From: Malania oleifera
Lineage: Eukaryota > Streptophyta > Magnoliopsida > Santalales > Ximeniaceae
DNA length: 64,000 nucleotides
NCBI RefSeq assembly: GCF_029873635.1
Contig: NC_080417.1
Coordinates: 28,301,682-28,365,681 of the forward strand
Reading direction: 5' to 3'
Under the pieces are notes generated by a model. It was not told the origin of the DNA. It saw only the letters and a program-made list of their open reading frames with translations, and did not search any database. Below, piece by piece: positions 58,801 through 63,284 of the stretch (positions within the stretch are counted from its first letter, which is position 1; each line of letters starts with the position of its first letter). Position numbers and translations under genes: made by a program.

Positions 58801-59532
58801 CAATTTACATCCATCCATTTTCCAGAAAATATATCATTTACCAAACATTGCAAAAGAATCAAGACACATAAAACAAAAAATGAAACAAGCTATGTCTACC
58901 TAGCAGATTTTCACTTCAAATAATTGATTTGAGTTTATCTTTTACTTCGCATCCATTTGTCAATGATTAATACTCATGGAAACTAACCTCCAAAGACAAC
59001 TTCCTCTTGTCCACGTAAAAGAAGGCTAAGTCAGATGTTACGATAGCAAATGCATGAACAACTGGAGAATAGGGCACATCGTCTCCACGAACATTATACA
59101 ACCAAGCAACCTGCATGGAAGGAATTATAAATTAAAAAGACAACGAAATCAAGAAGAGAAATCTGAAATAAGGCCCAGAAAATAAATTCTCAAACTCAAG
59201 AAAGTATGAGAGATGAGATCAACAGATGAGGGATGAGATAAAGGTACCTCATCAAGTGCTGTGATAATTATACTGCAAGCTTTCTCCTGTATGAGTTTCT
59301 CTCTCAAATCCTTCAACTTTTCTGCAGTAGAACGGCCAGAAAATTCTACTGGTTGCAAAATAACAGGATTAGTTTCAGCTGGCGGACGATTTTTCCAAAC
59401 TTCGTCTACCAAATTTGTGGATGTTTGAATTAGTTTCTGTTGTTTGCTGGCAAAAGCACGCTCCCATCTTTGTGCAGTGTCCATAGATACACACCAAGGA
59501 TCGATACCAATAGCTGCATCTTTTGGCAAATT
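9590..59532 (-). CDS. APP1: Xaa-Pro aminopeptidase (aminopeptidase P, M24B), 13 exons in window, 5' end missing
   Basis: The protein removes an N-terminal residue that is followed by proline. The family uses a two-metal (usually Mn) site and the plant APP1 type is cytosolic. Exons in transcript order are 59532-59248, 59110-58988, 37466-37164, 36001-35915, 34285-34218, 23693-23627, 21939-21805, 21650-21570, 19439-19385, 19149-19045, 18950-18879, 17919-17795 and 9751-9590. Every junction has AG/GT signals and the phases agree. The exons total 1,668 bp, that is 555 residues plus TGA. The five expected metal ligands are present: D of DSGAQ, D of TTDITRT, H of HGTGHGIG, and both E of EPGYYEDG and IRLENV. 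About 100 N-terminal residues, including the usual DGRYFLQA region, were not found and probably lie past 64,000. No stop or frameshift was seen in any exon. The assignment to APP1 rather than the plastid APP2 type rests on remembered family sequence. Confidence 0.93.
9977..10210 (-). repeat. 3' LTR of the intron-12 copia element
   Basis: It is nearly the same as 14841-15072. Read on the minus strand it starts TGTTAAGAG after the polypurine tract and ends ATTTTACA. Confidence 0.93.
10211..14565 (-). pseudogene. copia gag-pol polyprotein, interrupted by stops and a frameshift
   Basis: Order from the start at 14,565: gag, a CCHC knuckle ([20 protein letters not shown], near 13,700), protease, GAG-preintegrase, integrase ([21 protein letters not shown]), RT ([32 protein letters not shown]) and RNase H ([26 protein letters not shown]). 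In-frame stops fall near 14,165, 14,008, 13,100, 12,497, 11,016 and 10,308. The frame shifts between 11,896 and 11,935. The protease reads [11 protein letters not shown] instead of the usual DTGA, and the RT box reads YVVD instead of YVDD. It cannot make working enzymes. Confidence 0.93.
14841..15072 (-). repeat. 5' LTR of the intron-12 copia element
   Basis: It is paired with 9977-10210. On the minus strand it is followed directly by the tRNA-type primer-binding site at about 14,829-14,840. Confidence 0.93.
15211..15251. repeat. CTT microsatellite
   Basis: A CTT-rich run ends with about ten uninterrupted units, inside the left arm of the TIR element. It is mirrored by the GAA run at 16,800. 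Confidence 0.85.
16800..16826. repeat. GAA microsatellite
   Basis: About nine GAA units lie inside the right arm of the TIR element, complementary to the left CTT run. Confidence 0.85.
17044..17794. other. intron 12, AT-rich part next to exon 12
   Basis: The only structure is a TAA run at 17,738-17,757 and a short TATG/TACA alternation at 17,565-17,600. No element was recognised. Confidence 0.5.
17795..17919 (-). CDS. APP1: APP1 exon 12 in window, two metal-binding glutamates
   Basis: The exon starts after TTGACAG and ends ACATGG before GTAAG; 125 bp. It encodes [20 protein letters not shown] and then [14 protein letters not shown]. The first E of EPGYYEDG and the E of IRLENV complete the five-residue metal site. 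Confidence 0.94.
18879..18950 (-). CDS. APP1: APP1 exon 11 in window, 72 bp
   Basis: The exon starts after TTGAGCAG and ends ACGGATG before GTAAG. It encodes [20 protein letters not shown] and then TVTD, the stretch just before the metal-binding glutamates. Confidence 0.94.
19045..19149 (-). CDS. APP1: APP1 exon 10 in window, catalytic histidine region
   Basis: The exon starts after TTTTCAG and ends CATGAAG before GTAAT; 105 bp. It encodes [20 protein letters not shown] and then [14 protein letters not shown]. The H of GTGHG is the metal-binding histidine. It starts with two bases and ends with one base of split codons. Confidence 0.94.
19385..19439 (-). CDS. APP1: APP1 exon 9 in window, 55 bp
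   Basis: The exon starts after ATGCAG and ends ACTAATG before GTATG. It encodes [18 protein letters not shown] plus the first base of a glycine codon completed in the next exon. Confidence 0.93.
19688..19775. repeat. 44-bp tandem duplication in intron 8
   Basis: The unit containing GGGATCAAGAATA and CACGGAATGCAACATAC occurs twice, with GGGATC at 19691 and 19735. The two copies differ at about one base. Confidence 0.9.
19850..20850. mobile_element. GAGCTCG-rich hAT-like repeat in intron 8
   Basis: Both flanks are built from GAGCTC/GAGCCCGAG phrases (19,870-20,050 and 20,640-20,840), with unrelated sequence between. The right edge reads TTTGCAGCCCTAG (rc CTAGGGCTGCAAA), typical of one end of plant hAT elements. 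The left end was not matched to it. Confidence 0.4.
21172..21228. repeat. 26-bp tandem duplication in intron 8
   Basis: ACTTTTACAGTTAGAAAAAC followed by GTAATT is present twice head to tail (period 26 bp) with no visible mismatch. Confidence 0.85.
21570..21650 (-). CDS. APP1: APP1 exon 8 in window, second metal ligand
   Basis: The exon starts after TTTGAAG and ends ACTGCG before GTAAAT; 27 codons. It encodes [20 protein letters not shown] and then EKTCYTAV. The D of TTDITRT is the second metal-binding aspartate. Confidence 0.94.
21805..21939 (-). CDS. APP1: APP1 exon 7 in window, first metal ligand
   Basis: The exon starts after TATGCAG and ends GCACAG before GTTTG; 45 codons. It encodes [20 protein letters not shown], then the HYAP segment and IYLFDSGAQ. 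The D of DSGAQ is the first metal-binding aspartate of the M24 fold. Confidence 0.94.
21940..23366. other. intron 6 body, no element recognised
   Basis: It is AT-rich with short A runs and an AAAT run at about 22,350-22,370. No coding or element signature was found on either strand. Confidence 0.5.
23367..23616. repeat. 125-bp tandem duplication next to the exon-6 donor
   Basis: Two units, 23367-23491 and 23492-23616, each start GCCATTAATGAAACCAG. They differ at about two bases. A third partial start (GCCA, 23617-23620) leads into the splice donor at 23625-23626. Confidence 0.93.
23627..23693 (-). CDS. APP1: APP1 exon 6 in window, 67 bp
   Basis: The exon starts after GGCAG and ends AAAGAG before GTACAC. 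It encodes [18 protein letters not shown] and then ASKE. The donor is 5 bp from the edge of a 125-bp tandem duplication in intron 6. Confidence 0.92.
23694..24849. other. intron 5, part next to exon 6
   Basis: No gene was found. About 24,480-24,740 has phrases common in plant DNA-element ends (CATTTTGCCCCATAAAGTTT twice with variation, near 24,495 and 24,650), so a degraded MITE is possible. Confidence 0.35.
24850..26840 (-). mobile_element. L1 LINE ORF2 fragment, interrupted by a second L1 tail
   Basis: Read on the minus strand from high to low coordinates: [16 protein letters not shown] (before RT, about 26,780), a [20 protein letters not shown] block (about 26,060), and [13 protein letters not shown] (about 25,815). 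A decayed RQGDLLYLF box follows (about 25,640), then [18 protein letters not shown] (about 25,120) and [11 protein letters not shown] (about 24,890). Stops are frequent. A T run at 26,305-26,317 followed by a typical L1 3' end (rc CTATTAATGAAATTTC) shows a second L1 fragment inserted within it. Confidence 0.8.
25249..25274. repeat. GA microsatellite inside the L1 fragment
   Basis: About 13 GA units. Confidence 0.9.
27110..28600 (-). pseudogene. copia RT and RNase H remnant
   Basis: RNase H pieces include [20 protein letters not shown] and the following LTIHLASN (27,112-27,300), with a shifted frame at 27,381-27,572. RT text lies above this, to about 28,500, with many stops. It is the 3' half of the chimeric copia element. 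Confidence 0.7.
29040..30370 (-). pseudogene. copia gag/pre-integrase/integrase segment, copy A
   Basis: It contains [16 protein letters not shown] (pre-integrase zinc motif, about 29,680) and integrase text around 29,100-29,500 and gag-side text to 30,370. It aligns with 30,385-31,890 at an offset that grows from about 1,335 to 1,525 bp. Confidence 0.7.
30385..31890 (-). pseudogene. copia gag/pre-integrase/integrase segment, copy B
   Basis: Matching anchors to copy A are GATGGCATTT at 29,104 and 30,444, ATCAAAATGAA at 29,526 and 30,857, and the CCTTCTC block at 30,245 and 31,770. It reads [10 protein letters not shown] (about 30,990) and a CCHC-like knuckle near 31,600. A GA run sits at 31,223-31,244. 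Confidence 0.7.
33054..34217. other. intron 5, part next to exon 5
   Basis: No gene was found. Text at 33,070-33,370 (CCTATTCCTAGGAATAGAAT and later ATTATATTCCAATGAATAG) resembles the ends of plant MITEs, but no terminal repeat or target duplication could be fixed. Confidence 0.35.
34218..34285 (-). CDS. APP1: APP1 exon 5 in window, 68 bp
   Basis: The exon starts after CTGTAG and ends CACTT before GTAAGT, leaving two bases of a leucine codon. It encodes [17 protein letters not shown] and a short lysine-rich tail. The split codon is completed by the first base of the next exon. Confidence 0.9.
34412..34912. mobile_element. hAT-type MITE, copy 1
   Basis: It starts CATGGTCTTAAATTTCCAC and ends AAATTTTAAGACCTTT. 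The flanks are GATTGCAC (34404-34411) and GATTGCAG (34913-34920), a 7-of-8 match. The same terminal sequence occurs at 45,327-46,059. No coding capacity was found. Confidence 0.75.
35100..35692 (+). mobile_element. 3'-end fragment of an L1 LINE
   Basis: It encodes [20 protein letters not shown] at about 35,288-35,350, the conserved tail after the L1 RT zinc motif. It ends with an L1-like 3' terminus (TTTCTATCAATAAAAAAATT) near 35,692. It lies in intron 4, opposite to the gene. Confidence 0.65.
35915..36001 (-). CDS. APP1: APP1 exon 4 in window, 29 codons
   Basis: The exon starts after TTTCTAG and ends AAGAAG before GTAAAC. It encodes [20 protein letters not shown], then QYLVWLDKK, the start of the catalytic pita-bread domain. 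It is in phase 0 at both ends. Confidence 0.92.
36002..37163. other. intron 3, no element recognised
   Basis: It is AT-rich with an A run at 36,470-36,487. No coding or terminal-repeat signature was found. Confidence 0.45.
37164..37466 (-). CDS. APP1: APP1 exon 3 in window, 101 codons
   Basis: The exon starts after CTGTAG and ends TTTAAAG before GTATC. It encodes the variable linker of the second domain and then the conserved [15 protein letters not shown] block and [15 protein letters not shown]. The middle (about residues 30-65 of the exon) is rich in T, K, G and N and is less conserved. A 21.5-kb intron precedes it. Confidence 0.93.
37467..38075. repeat. diverged duplication of the exon-3 acceptor region
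   Basis: The 3' end of intron 2 (37,467 to about 37,685) is repeated at about 37,858-38,075. Shared blocks include TTGGTAAATTTAAA, ATAAACCT, CTCCTGAT, GTTCTTCCATATAATA, CATTCCAT and GAATATCACA. The outer copy still has an acceptor-like CTGCAG/G on the minus strand at 37,858. Confidence 0.8.
38350..39080 (+). pseudogene. ycf2: plastid-derived ycf2 fragment (C-terminal region)
   Basis: Translation gives [40 protein letters not shown] and [20 protein letters not shown], which are recognisable plastid Ycf2 text. It continues as a shifted, decayed VWLLEY-like stretch to about 39,070. Stops and frameshifts are present, so this is a nuclear plastid insertion, not a working gene. Confidence 0.9.
39081..39349 (-). 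mobile_element. L1 LINE 3' tail between two plastid pieces
   Basis: It starts with an 18-base T run (39,087-39,104). The complement ends TAATAAATTATCTTC then TTTTTCTATA and poly(A), like other plant L1 3' ends in this window. It sits between a plus-strand and a minus-strand ycf2 piece. Confidence 0.6.
39350..39525 (-). pseudogene. ycf2: plastid-derived ycf2 5' end
   Basis: From the ATG at 39,525-39,523 it reads [15 protein letters not shown], then [19 protein letters not shown], a diverged Ycf2 N-terminus. It breaks off at about 39,350. It is divergent from trnI-CAU, as in plastid genomes. Confidence 0.88.
39614..39687 (+). pseudogene. trnI-CAU: plastid-derived trnI-CAU copy
   Basis: 74 nt matching the plastid gene in layout: acceptor arms GCATCCA and TGGATGC pair fully, the anticodon is CAT, and the T-arm region is GTTCAATTC. 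About seven bases differ from the usual plastid sequence as I remember it. In plastids this tRNA needs lysidine modification of the anticodon, so nuclear function is unlikely. Confidence 0.9.
39765..40904 (+). mobile_element. LTR of the left-end gypsy-type family, copy 2 (5' truncated)
   Basis: It aligns with about 1,100-2,215: CTCGACCA/GCGACCAGG phrases, GTTGTAAACCC, GTGACAGACCTAGAG, CCGATCGTGCTCC/ATTGGTGCACC, and GATCAACACTCGACTCAC. The first part of copy 1 is absent. It lies in the spacer between plastid-derived trnI and rpl23. No target duplication was seen. Confidence 0.75.
40972..41253 (+). pseudogene. rpl23: plastid-derived rpl23 copy
   Basis: It keeps the full 93-codon length plus stop, from MDEIK to NKRT. 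Text such as [20 protein letters not shown] and HTMHYRCMI identifies it. In-frame stops occur in the first third and again later, so it is not functional. Confidence 0.92.
41272..41668 (+). pseudogene. rpl2: plastid-derived rpl2, exon 1
   Basis: It starts 18 bp after the rpl23 stop, as in plastids. It reads [20 protein letters not shown], then HRRGKSHNA and [10 protein letters not shown] in changing frames. Stops and small indels break it. Exon 1 ends before the group II intron boundary GTACAG (plastid GTGCGG). Confidence 0.9.
41669..42064 (+). pseudogene. rpl2: plastid-derived rpl2 intron part
   Basis: Text after the exon (GTTTGAACTATTGATTTA, AATCCAAGTTGAGCAC, CAAAGGCGAATTGAAAGCTA) matches the plastid rpl2 group II intron as I remember it. 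The plastid similarity fades at about 42,060, and rpl2 exon 2 is absent. Confidence 0.7.
42065..43140 (+). repeat. possible LTR sequence, family not fixed
   Basis: A CAG-rich stretch at 42,165-42,270 can encode short Q/H-rich peptides and is followed by T-rich sequence. About 42,940-43,100 has the phrases GAGACCCTGAATCTGAACC, GACGATCTAGCCCTTGGGCTT and TTACACGACGTAACTCCT, which resemble the 3' part of plant gypsy LTRs. Neither border was identified. Confidence 0.35.
43141..45326. other. intron 2, no gene or clear element
   Basis: It contains a long GA microsatellite, a CTAGCTAGC palindrome near 44,335-44,351, and purine-rich GAA/GAAAAG runs at 44,550-44,750. No coding trace was found on either strand. 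Confidence 0.45.
43776..43834. repeat. GA microsatellite, about 29 units
   Basis: An uninterrupted (GA)n run of about 58 bp, the longest in the window. Confidence 0.95.
45327..46059. mobile_element. hAT-type MITE, copy 2, perfect 8-bp TSD
   Basis: The ends are CAAGGTCTTAGATTTT and GAAATTTAAGACCATG. The flanks are CTTGAGGA at 45319-45326 and 46060-46067, a perfect 8-bp duplication. The interior is made of GAAATTTC/TTTCGAAA phrases in both orientations. It is the same family as 34,412-34,912. Confidence 0.82.
46126..46365 (-). repeat. 3' LTR of the outer copia element
   Basis: It starts TGAAGGTGAT and ends CTTAAACA before CTCCCCCC. It is paired with 57,668-57,872. Confidence 0.75.
46440..46840 (-). 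pseudogene. RNase H end of the outer copia element
   Basis: On the minus strand it reads [15 protein letters not shown] (RNase H, usual GYSDADWA) and decayed text ending before the polypurine tract. A frameshift follows. Confidence 0.6.
47452..47477. repeat. T run in the probable inner LTR
   Basis: About 25 T in a row. Confidence 0.9.
48218..48236. repeat. C19 homopolymer
   Basis: Nineteen C just upstream of the primer-binding site of the inner copia element. Confidence 0.9.
48453..49500 (-). mobile_element. L1 LINE 3' fragment in the inner copia gag
   Basis: On the minus strand it reads [20 protein letters not shown] and [16 protein letters not shown], then [16 protein letters not shown], the L1 RT zinc-binding tail. 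The left edge has the L1-type 3' end (rc CTAATGAAATATCTTCTTCT). A roughly 101-bp unit starting GGCCTTCCAAATACTA is duplicated at 49,288 and 49,389. A SINE is nested at 48,699-48,883. Confidence 0.7.
48699..48883 (-). mobile_element. tRNA-derived SINE, copy 1
   Basis: Both ends of the insertion carry AAGGATACAAGCATT / AAGGATACAAGAATT (48684-48698 and 48884-48898), 14 of 15 matching. The body matches 53,910-54,105 in layout: an A run at the left, then a GGCTCCC.GCTTTGCAAGGGT block, and a B-box-like stretch near 48,820-48,835 on the minus strand. Confidence 0.82.
49520..50230 (+). pseudogene. gag remnant of the inner copia element
   Basis: It reads [20 protein letters not shown] and the following [18 protein letters not shown], the UBN2-type gag core. 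A degraded knuckle [20 protein letters not shown] follows at about 50,135. Stops break the frame. Confidence 0.7.
50440..51120 (+). pseudogene. integrase remnant of the inner copia element
   Basis: [20 protein letters not shown] at about 50,507-50,570 is the region after the integrase zinc motif. Then the catalytic core is readable in changing frames, with a T15 run at about 50,678-50,692. The end reads [20 protein letters not shown]. The later part is cut by an L1 insertion. Confidence 0.7.
51122..52120 (+). mobile_element. L1 LINE 3' fragment in the inner copia integrase
   Basis: It reads [20 protein letters not shown] (about 51,720-51,790), the L1 RT zinc-binding tail. It ends [13 protein letters not shown] then an A11 run near 52,110-52,120. 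Possible target duplication AAACTAAAA at about 51,113 and 52,118. A G12 run sits at 51,401-51,412. Confidence 0.7.
52940..53701 (-). pseudogene. gypsy retropepsin-like remnant
   Basis: The minus strand reads [32 protein letters not shown] and CERCLVPIQ. This resembles plant gypsy aspartic protease text (usual DSGSxxNVVS, PHPxPYxxxW). The catalytic triad reads IDGR, so it is altered. [14 protein letters not shown] near 53,240 continues the domain. Stops are present. Confidence 0.65.
53910..54105 (-). mobile_element. tRNA-derived SINE, copy 2, 17-bp TSD
   Basis: The minus strand begins GGGTAGCTTAGGCGCAACGG (A box). It has B-box text GAGTTCGAGGCG about 45 bp later and ends in a T- or A-rich tail. 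The flanks are CTTGCAGGTCAAAATAT (53893-53909) and CTTGCAGATCAAAATAT (54106-54122), 16 of 17 matching. It is nested in the short gypsy element. Confidence 0.9.
54570..54830 (+). repeat. degenerate minisatellite in the inner copia element
   Basis: The phrase CAGCTTGAGTCAACTCATGACATGCT recurs with variation at about 54,572, 54,631, 54,705, 54,748 and 54,785. The spacing varies from 37 to 74 bp. It lies between the integrase and RT parts. Confidence 0.7.
54910..55710 (+). pseudogene. RT remnant of the inner copia element
   Basis: It reads [20 protein letters not shown], then [20 protein letters not shown] with [12 protein letters not shown], and LYGLKQAT at about 55,510. The active-site box survives as YVDDIIFG-like text at about 55,660 with a shifted base. 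A short repeat (55,235-55,362) interrupts the MDVK motif. Confidence 0.72.
55235..55362. mobile_element. short retroposon with TSD inside copia RT
   Basis: The 128-bp insert starts CAACAATAACAACAAC and contains TAAGTCCCACTATGTGGGAT and CGCCAATTCATGTGATCC, phrases of a widespread plant short repeat. The flanks ATGGACGCAAAAAAATA (55218-55234) and ATGGATGTAAAAAAAATG (55363-55380) look like a diverged target duplication at the MDVK codons of RT. Confidence 0.75.
56050..57000 (-). pseudogene. gag remnant of the outer copia element
   Basis: The minus strand at 56,150-56,270 holds a CCHC-like knuckle (in an alternative frame, [20 protein letters not shown]). The flanking frames have stops. The gag N-terminal part and a CA-rich leader extend toward 57,650. 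Confidence 0.55.
57668..57872 (-). repeat. 5' LTR of the outer copia element
   Basis: It starts TGTTGTAGGCC right after the primer-binding site and ends CTGCTAAACA. It is paired with 46,126-46,365. Confidence 0.78.
57873..58987. other. intron 2, part next to the upstream exons
   Basis: AT-rich sequence without a coding trace or terminal repeat. Confidence 0.5.
58988..59110 (-). CDS. APP1: APP1 exon 2 in window, 41 codons
   Basis: The exon starts after TGCAG and ends TTGGAG before GTTAG. It encodes [19 protein letters not shown] and then the FFYVDKRKL strand, a strongly conserved block of the second N-terminal domain. It is in phase 0 at both ends. A 137-bp intron separates it from the preceding exon. 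Confidence 0.93.
59248..59532 (-). CDS. APP1: APP1 exon (first in window), 95 codons
   Basis: The exon starts after acceptor CTATCAG and ends GATGAG before GTACC. It encodes the end of the N-terminal creatinase-like domain, from [13 protein letters not shown] through [10 protein letters not shown] to IITALDE. It is in phase 0 at both ends. The acceptor shows that at least one more exon lies upstream. Confidence 0.93.
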
Positions 59533-59570
59533 CTGATAGAACAGATGACAAAAATATAGTGAGAAAATTG

Positions 59571-59572
<2 letters not shown>

Positions 59573-59634
<62 letters not shown>
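59573..59634. repeat. CATA and TA microsatellite
   Basis: About eight ACAT units run into about 15 TA units, 41 bp past the acceptor side of the first exon in the window. Confidence 0.95.
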
Positions 59635-59637
<3 letters not shown>

Positions 59638-59910
59638 ACTTCTAATGATTTTAAATTCTAAAAAATATGAGTTTTCTAAAAATAAAAATTTCTTTTGATG
59701 CAAAAAGGTCACATATTTCCACCAATCATTCATAATAATTGATTTAAAAATATTTTCTCAAAAAGAAAAGTAAAAAGGACAATATTTATTAGGATTTGAA
59801 AAGAAGGCCCACGAATTTCTGCCAATTACTTGTTTCCATTTTAAATTGTCAATATGTCATTTTTAGAAAGAAATGGAAGCGTATTCATGAAAATCTTAAA
59901 AAGAAGTTAC

Positions 59911-59925
59911 AGTGTGTGTGTGTGT

Positions 59926-59964
<39 letters not shown>
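59911..59964. repeat. GT and GA microsatellite
   Basis: A short GT run (59,911-59,925) followed by about 19 GA units. Confidence 0.95.
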
Positions 59965-59966
<2 letters not shown>

Positions 59967-60640
59967 AAGCAATTCAATCTCTTATCATCAAAATTCAATA
60001 ATCACCTACATCAACATATATTTATACCTTAAAGATAAATGATAAAAGAATAATAAAATAACACCCAAACTAACCAAAATTTATAAAACACCAAAAAAAT
60101 TAAATATCAAAATAAAACTCAAAAATAGCAAAAATACCCTCCAAGCCTAAATTAACTAAAATTCCCAAGATATTAGATTTTCCAAATGATGACAAATCTC
60201 TAATTTGTATATCTGTGAGCACAATATGGTTGCCTAGAAAGTAACCAGTCTTCCAAACAAGAAATCAATTTAATATGCAAACCTAATGGCAAATCAAGTA
60301 GAGAGAGAGAGAGAGGAATATGAAAAGATAAAAAGAATATGTAAAGAGATTTAATCTTTGATTATCCAAAATTCGGTAGTCCCTTACATCATAAGCCCAA
60401 GCCTATATTTATAGGCAACAATGAAACCTAAAGATAAAACAAAAAAATTTATAAAATACCCCAAACTAATCAAAAATTATAAAAGAACTCAAAACAATTA
60501 AATATCAAATTAAAACCCTAAAATAACTTAAATATCCAAAACACCCTAAATTAACTCAAATTCCCAAGTTATCAAATTTTCGGAAGACAAATCCTTAATT
60601 TGTAGATCTTTGAGTAGAATATGATTGCCAGGAATTATCC
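59965..60640. repeat. diverged tandem copies of an LTR-like repeat
   Basis: About 59,965-60,250 and 60,330-60,640 share AAATTAAATATCAAA, ACCCTAAATTAACT or AAATTAACTAAAATTCCCAAG, TTAATTTGTA and AATATGGTTGCC/AATATGATTGCC in the same order. Each starts at a GA run. A TATA-like CCTATATTTATAGG is at 60,401-60,414. They may be decayed LTRs. Confidence 0.5.
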
Positions 60641-60673
60641 ATAGCGGTACTCCATCCACAAGTCTTTTTCTTC

Positions 60674-60679
<6 letters not shown>

Positions 60680-60712
<33 letters not shown>
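60680..60712. repeat. GA microsatellite
   Basis: About 16 GA units. Confidence 0.95.
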
Positions 60713-60715
<3 letters not shown>

Positions 60716-61087
60716 CATTAAAAGAAAAGAGAAGGAATTACAACAAAGCATGACATCCTCCTACATAAACCAAAACATATAGCTACAATAAAACCTCTCT
60801 CCAATACAACACACCTCCATAACACCCTTCCTTTCTTACACCTCTCAAAACCCCAAAACTTCAACATCCAAAATGCCTCTAGTCATGTGGTAAAACTGAC
60901 ATCCTCTTTAAAAATAGAAAAAAGATTCCCAAAAGCTCCACAACCACATGACAGAATCCAAATGCAAAATGCAAATATCTTATAACTCCTCCTTACCTCC
61001 AAGATATCATTAGCATTAATCCAATTAAAAACCAAAGTCCACATAAAATATAAGCCCGAATTTTGAAGGGCCTAACTTTCCAAATAA

Positions 61088-61627
61088 CATTATTCAAAGA
61101 AAGGGGGAAATCTAGAAGGATTCACCAACACAGTGTCATAGGACACTCACGAAGGTCCTCTTGGATTTCTCTCTTCACTAGTCTCTTACCTGTGACCATA
61201 GGTGCGATCGTGTGACTTCAAATATTCCAAAACCAAGTTCTATTACTAGCTTCCTTCAACCCAAACTTTCAGGTTCAAGCTATGTGAGGGCACTCCATGA
61301 TTAGGGTTGATCAAAAGGTTTTTAACATGGATCATATTGATTCTTGTGCGTATTGCCATTATTCAAAAGAAAAAGAGGACATCTAGAAGGATTCACCAAC
61401 ATAGTGTTATACGACACTCACGATGGTCCTCTTGGATTTCTCTCTTCACTAGTCTCTTACCTGTGACCATAGGTGCGACCGTGTGACTTCAGATATTCCT
61501 AAACCAAATTCTATTACTAGCTTCCTTCAACCCAAACTTTCAAGTTCAAGCTATGTGAGCGCACTCCATGATTAGGGTTGATCAAAAGGTTTTTAACATG
61601 GATCATATTGATTCTTGTGCATATTCC
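61088..61627. repeat. recent 270-bp tandem duplication
   Basis: Two copies (61,088-61,356 and 61,357 to about 61,627) share GGTCCTCTTGGATTTCTCTC, TTACCTGTGACCATAGGTGC and GGTTTTTAACATGGATCATA, with only scattered single-base differences. Confidence 0.93.
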
Positions 61628-61679
61628 CTCTTCAAATTTTCATGAAGGTTTGTTTCCTTTATCCTACTAAAGAATGAGG

Positions 61680-63190
61680 AATTCTTATGGGTTTTGAGGT
61701 TGCTAACTGTGCTTTGTTATGGAATCCAAGGATTCGAATCTTTAGGTGGTGGAGGCAGGGGTGTCTCATTCTCAAAGGAAGAGAAGAGGTTGGCATGAGT
61801 TTGCGTTTGAATAGGAGGGGCAGATTCCTATGCATAAGAAGGTCTCCAAAGGAAGGCATACCCAAGATCTAAGAATTCTAGAAGGCAACAAGAGAGCAAG
61901 ATGGTGATGTTTCCTTGCGGCAATGATAGGGCAATGATAGACATTAATGTGAGGCATGAACTAGGTGTTGGCAACAAAAACCCTAATTTGTGGTGCACAA
62001 AGTGTGGTTCTTCATACATCCTTTGGTTTGAAGTGATGAGGGAAGGACAAAGCAAGTGCCTTCCATAGGGGCATTTAGAGAGGCAATCGTTCCCCAACAT
62101 TGCTAGAGAAGCTCCAGCGACTTGAGTTGAGGGCTGCAATTGTAGTGATAGATTTCCTTATTCAAGTGTGGATCTTTCGCATAAAGATGATTTTCCTTCC
62201 AAATTTAAACTTGTTAATGAACTTCAAGAATTCAACATAATTGAGCCTGATAGATGTGGAGACAAGAAGGTTAGTTTGTAAATGGTCTAGAAACTTAATA
62301 ATTCCAGCCCACTCTAGGAGGAAATATCAAGCCTTTATGGAAATAAAGAATTGGGCCTCAAAGAGACTTTACAAATAGACTCAAAGGGCCCTTTCAACCA
62401 AGATAGCTTGGGTTGTGTCAATGGCCAAGGGGGTTAGGTTGGGTCTCCTACTCAGAACGTAGAAGACGATAAGGGAAGGTGTACTTGTCGTACTTAGAAC
62501 CATTGCAGCAGAAGGAAGAAAGACTTCCTCTAAAGAGCTTCTTTAAACAGCTTGGACGAAAAAAAAAACATCCCCATTAGTAACCCTTCTCTCCTCTACA
62601 TTCAGATCTTAGGAAGGAACAGAGGGCTACGGTAGAGGAACAATTAGAGGAGAATTCATCCTTCAACTTGGAAGATGAATTGCGTAACTAGTGTGATTCT
62701 AAGAAGTTGGTTGACCAATTGAGAGAGAATTTTTAATTTGAAGGGGAGGATGGAATGTAGCAATTTTCTAGGGGTGGTTATGAAATTGAAATTGACGATT
62801 TATTGGTACCAAACCATGACCCCTTAAAGGAAACACAGCAGCCTAAGAAATATTGTCTTAACTCGAGCTCTGAAACTTCGCAAGTAGGTGAAGAAGATAA
62901 GCACAACTCTAATCAAATGAAAGCTTTTATTGGTAAAGGGCCTTTGTCTTCTGACCCCCAAGCATATAATCAATCCGATGGACATCTTAGACATTTCTTC
63001 TTTGTTGGGAGGGATAACAATGAACTAAAAAAAAGTCCAACGGAGGATCCAAGTGCTTCTATATCTGGAAAAAGTATTCTTCCCTTTCCTGTCCAATCCA
63101 TTCTCACTTCTAATGTTCTATGCCAAAGGGAGGGTCCTTCCCAAGGAGATGTATCTAGCTTGGGGGTGATAAGAAAGACTATATAGACCC
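61680..63190 (+). mobile_element. probable ORF1 region of an L1 LINE
   Basis: It lies directly upstream of an L1 endonuclease on the same strand. Short frames are separated by stops: 61,687-61,872 (MGFEVANCALLWNPR) and 62,803-63,186 (VPNHDPLKETQQPKKYC). A CTKCG-like knuckle is readable near 62,000. I could not match it to a known domain with certainty. Confidence 0.45.
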
Positions 63191-63284
63191 ACAAAAACTC
63201 CTAGATGACTTGAGAAGGTTTAGAAGAGTTAAAAAACCTAGCTTCTTCTATTAATTATGGTGGTTGGAAGAATGGTAAATGAGC

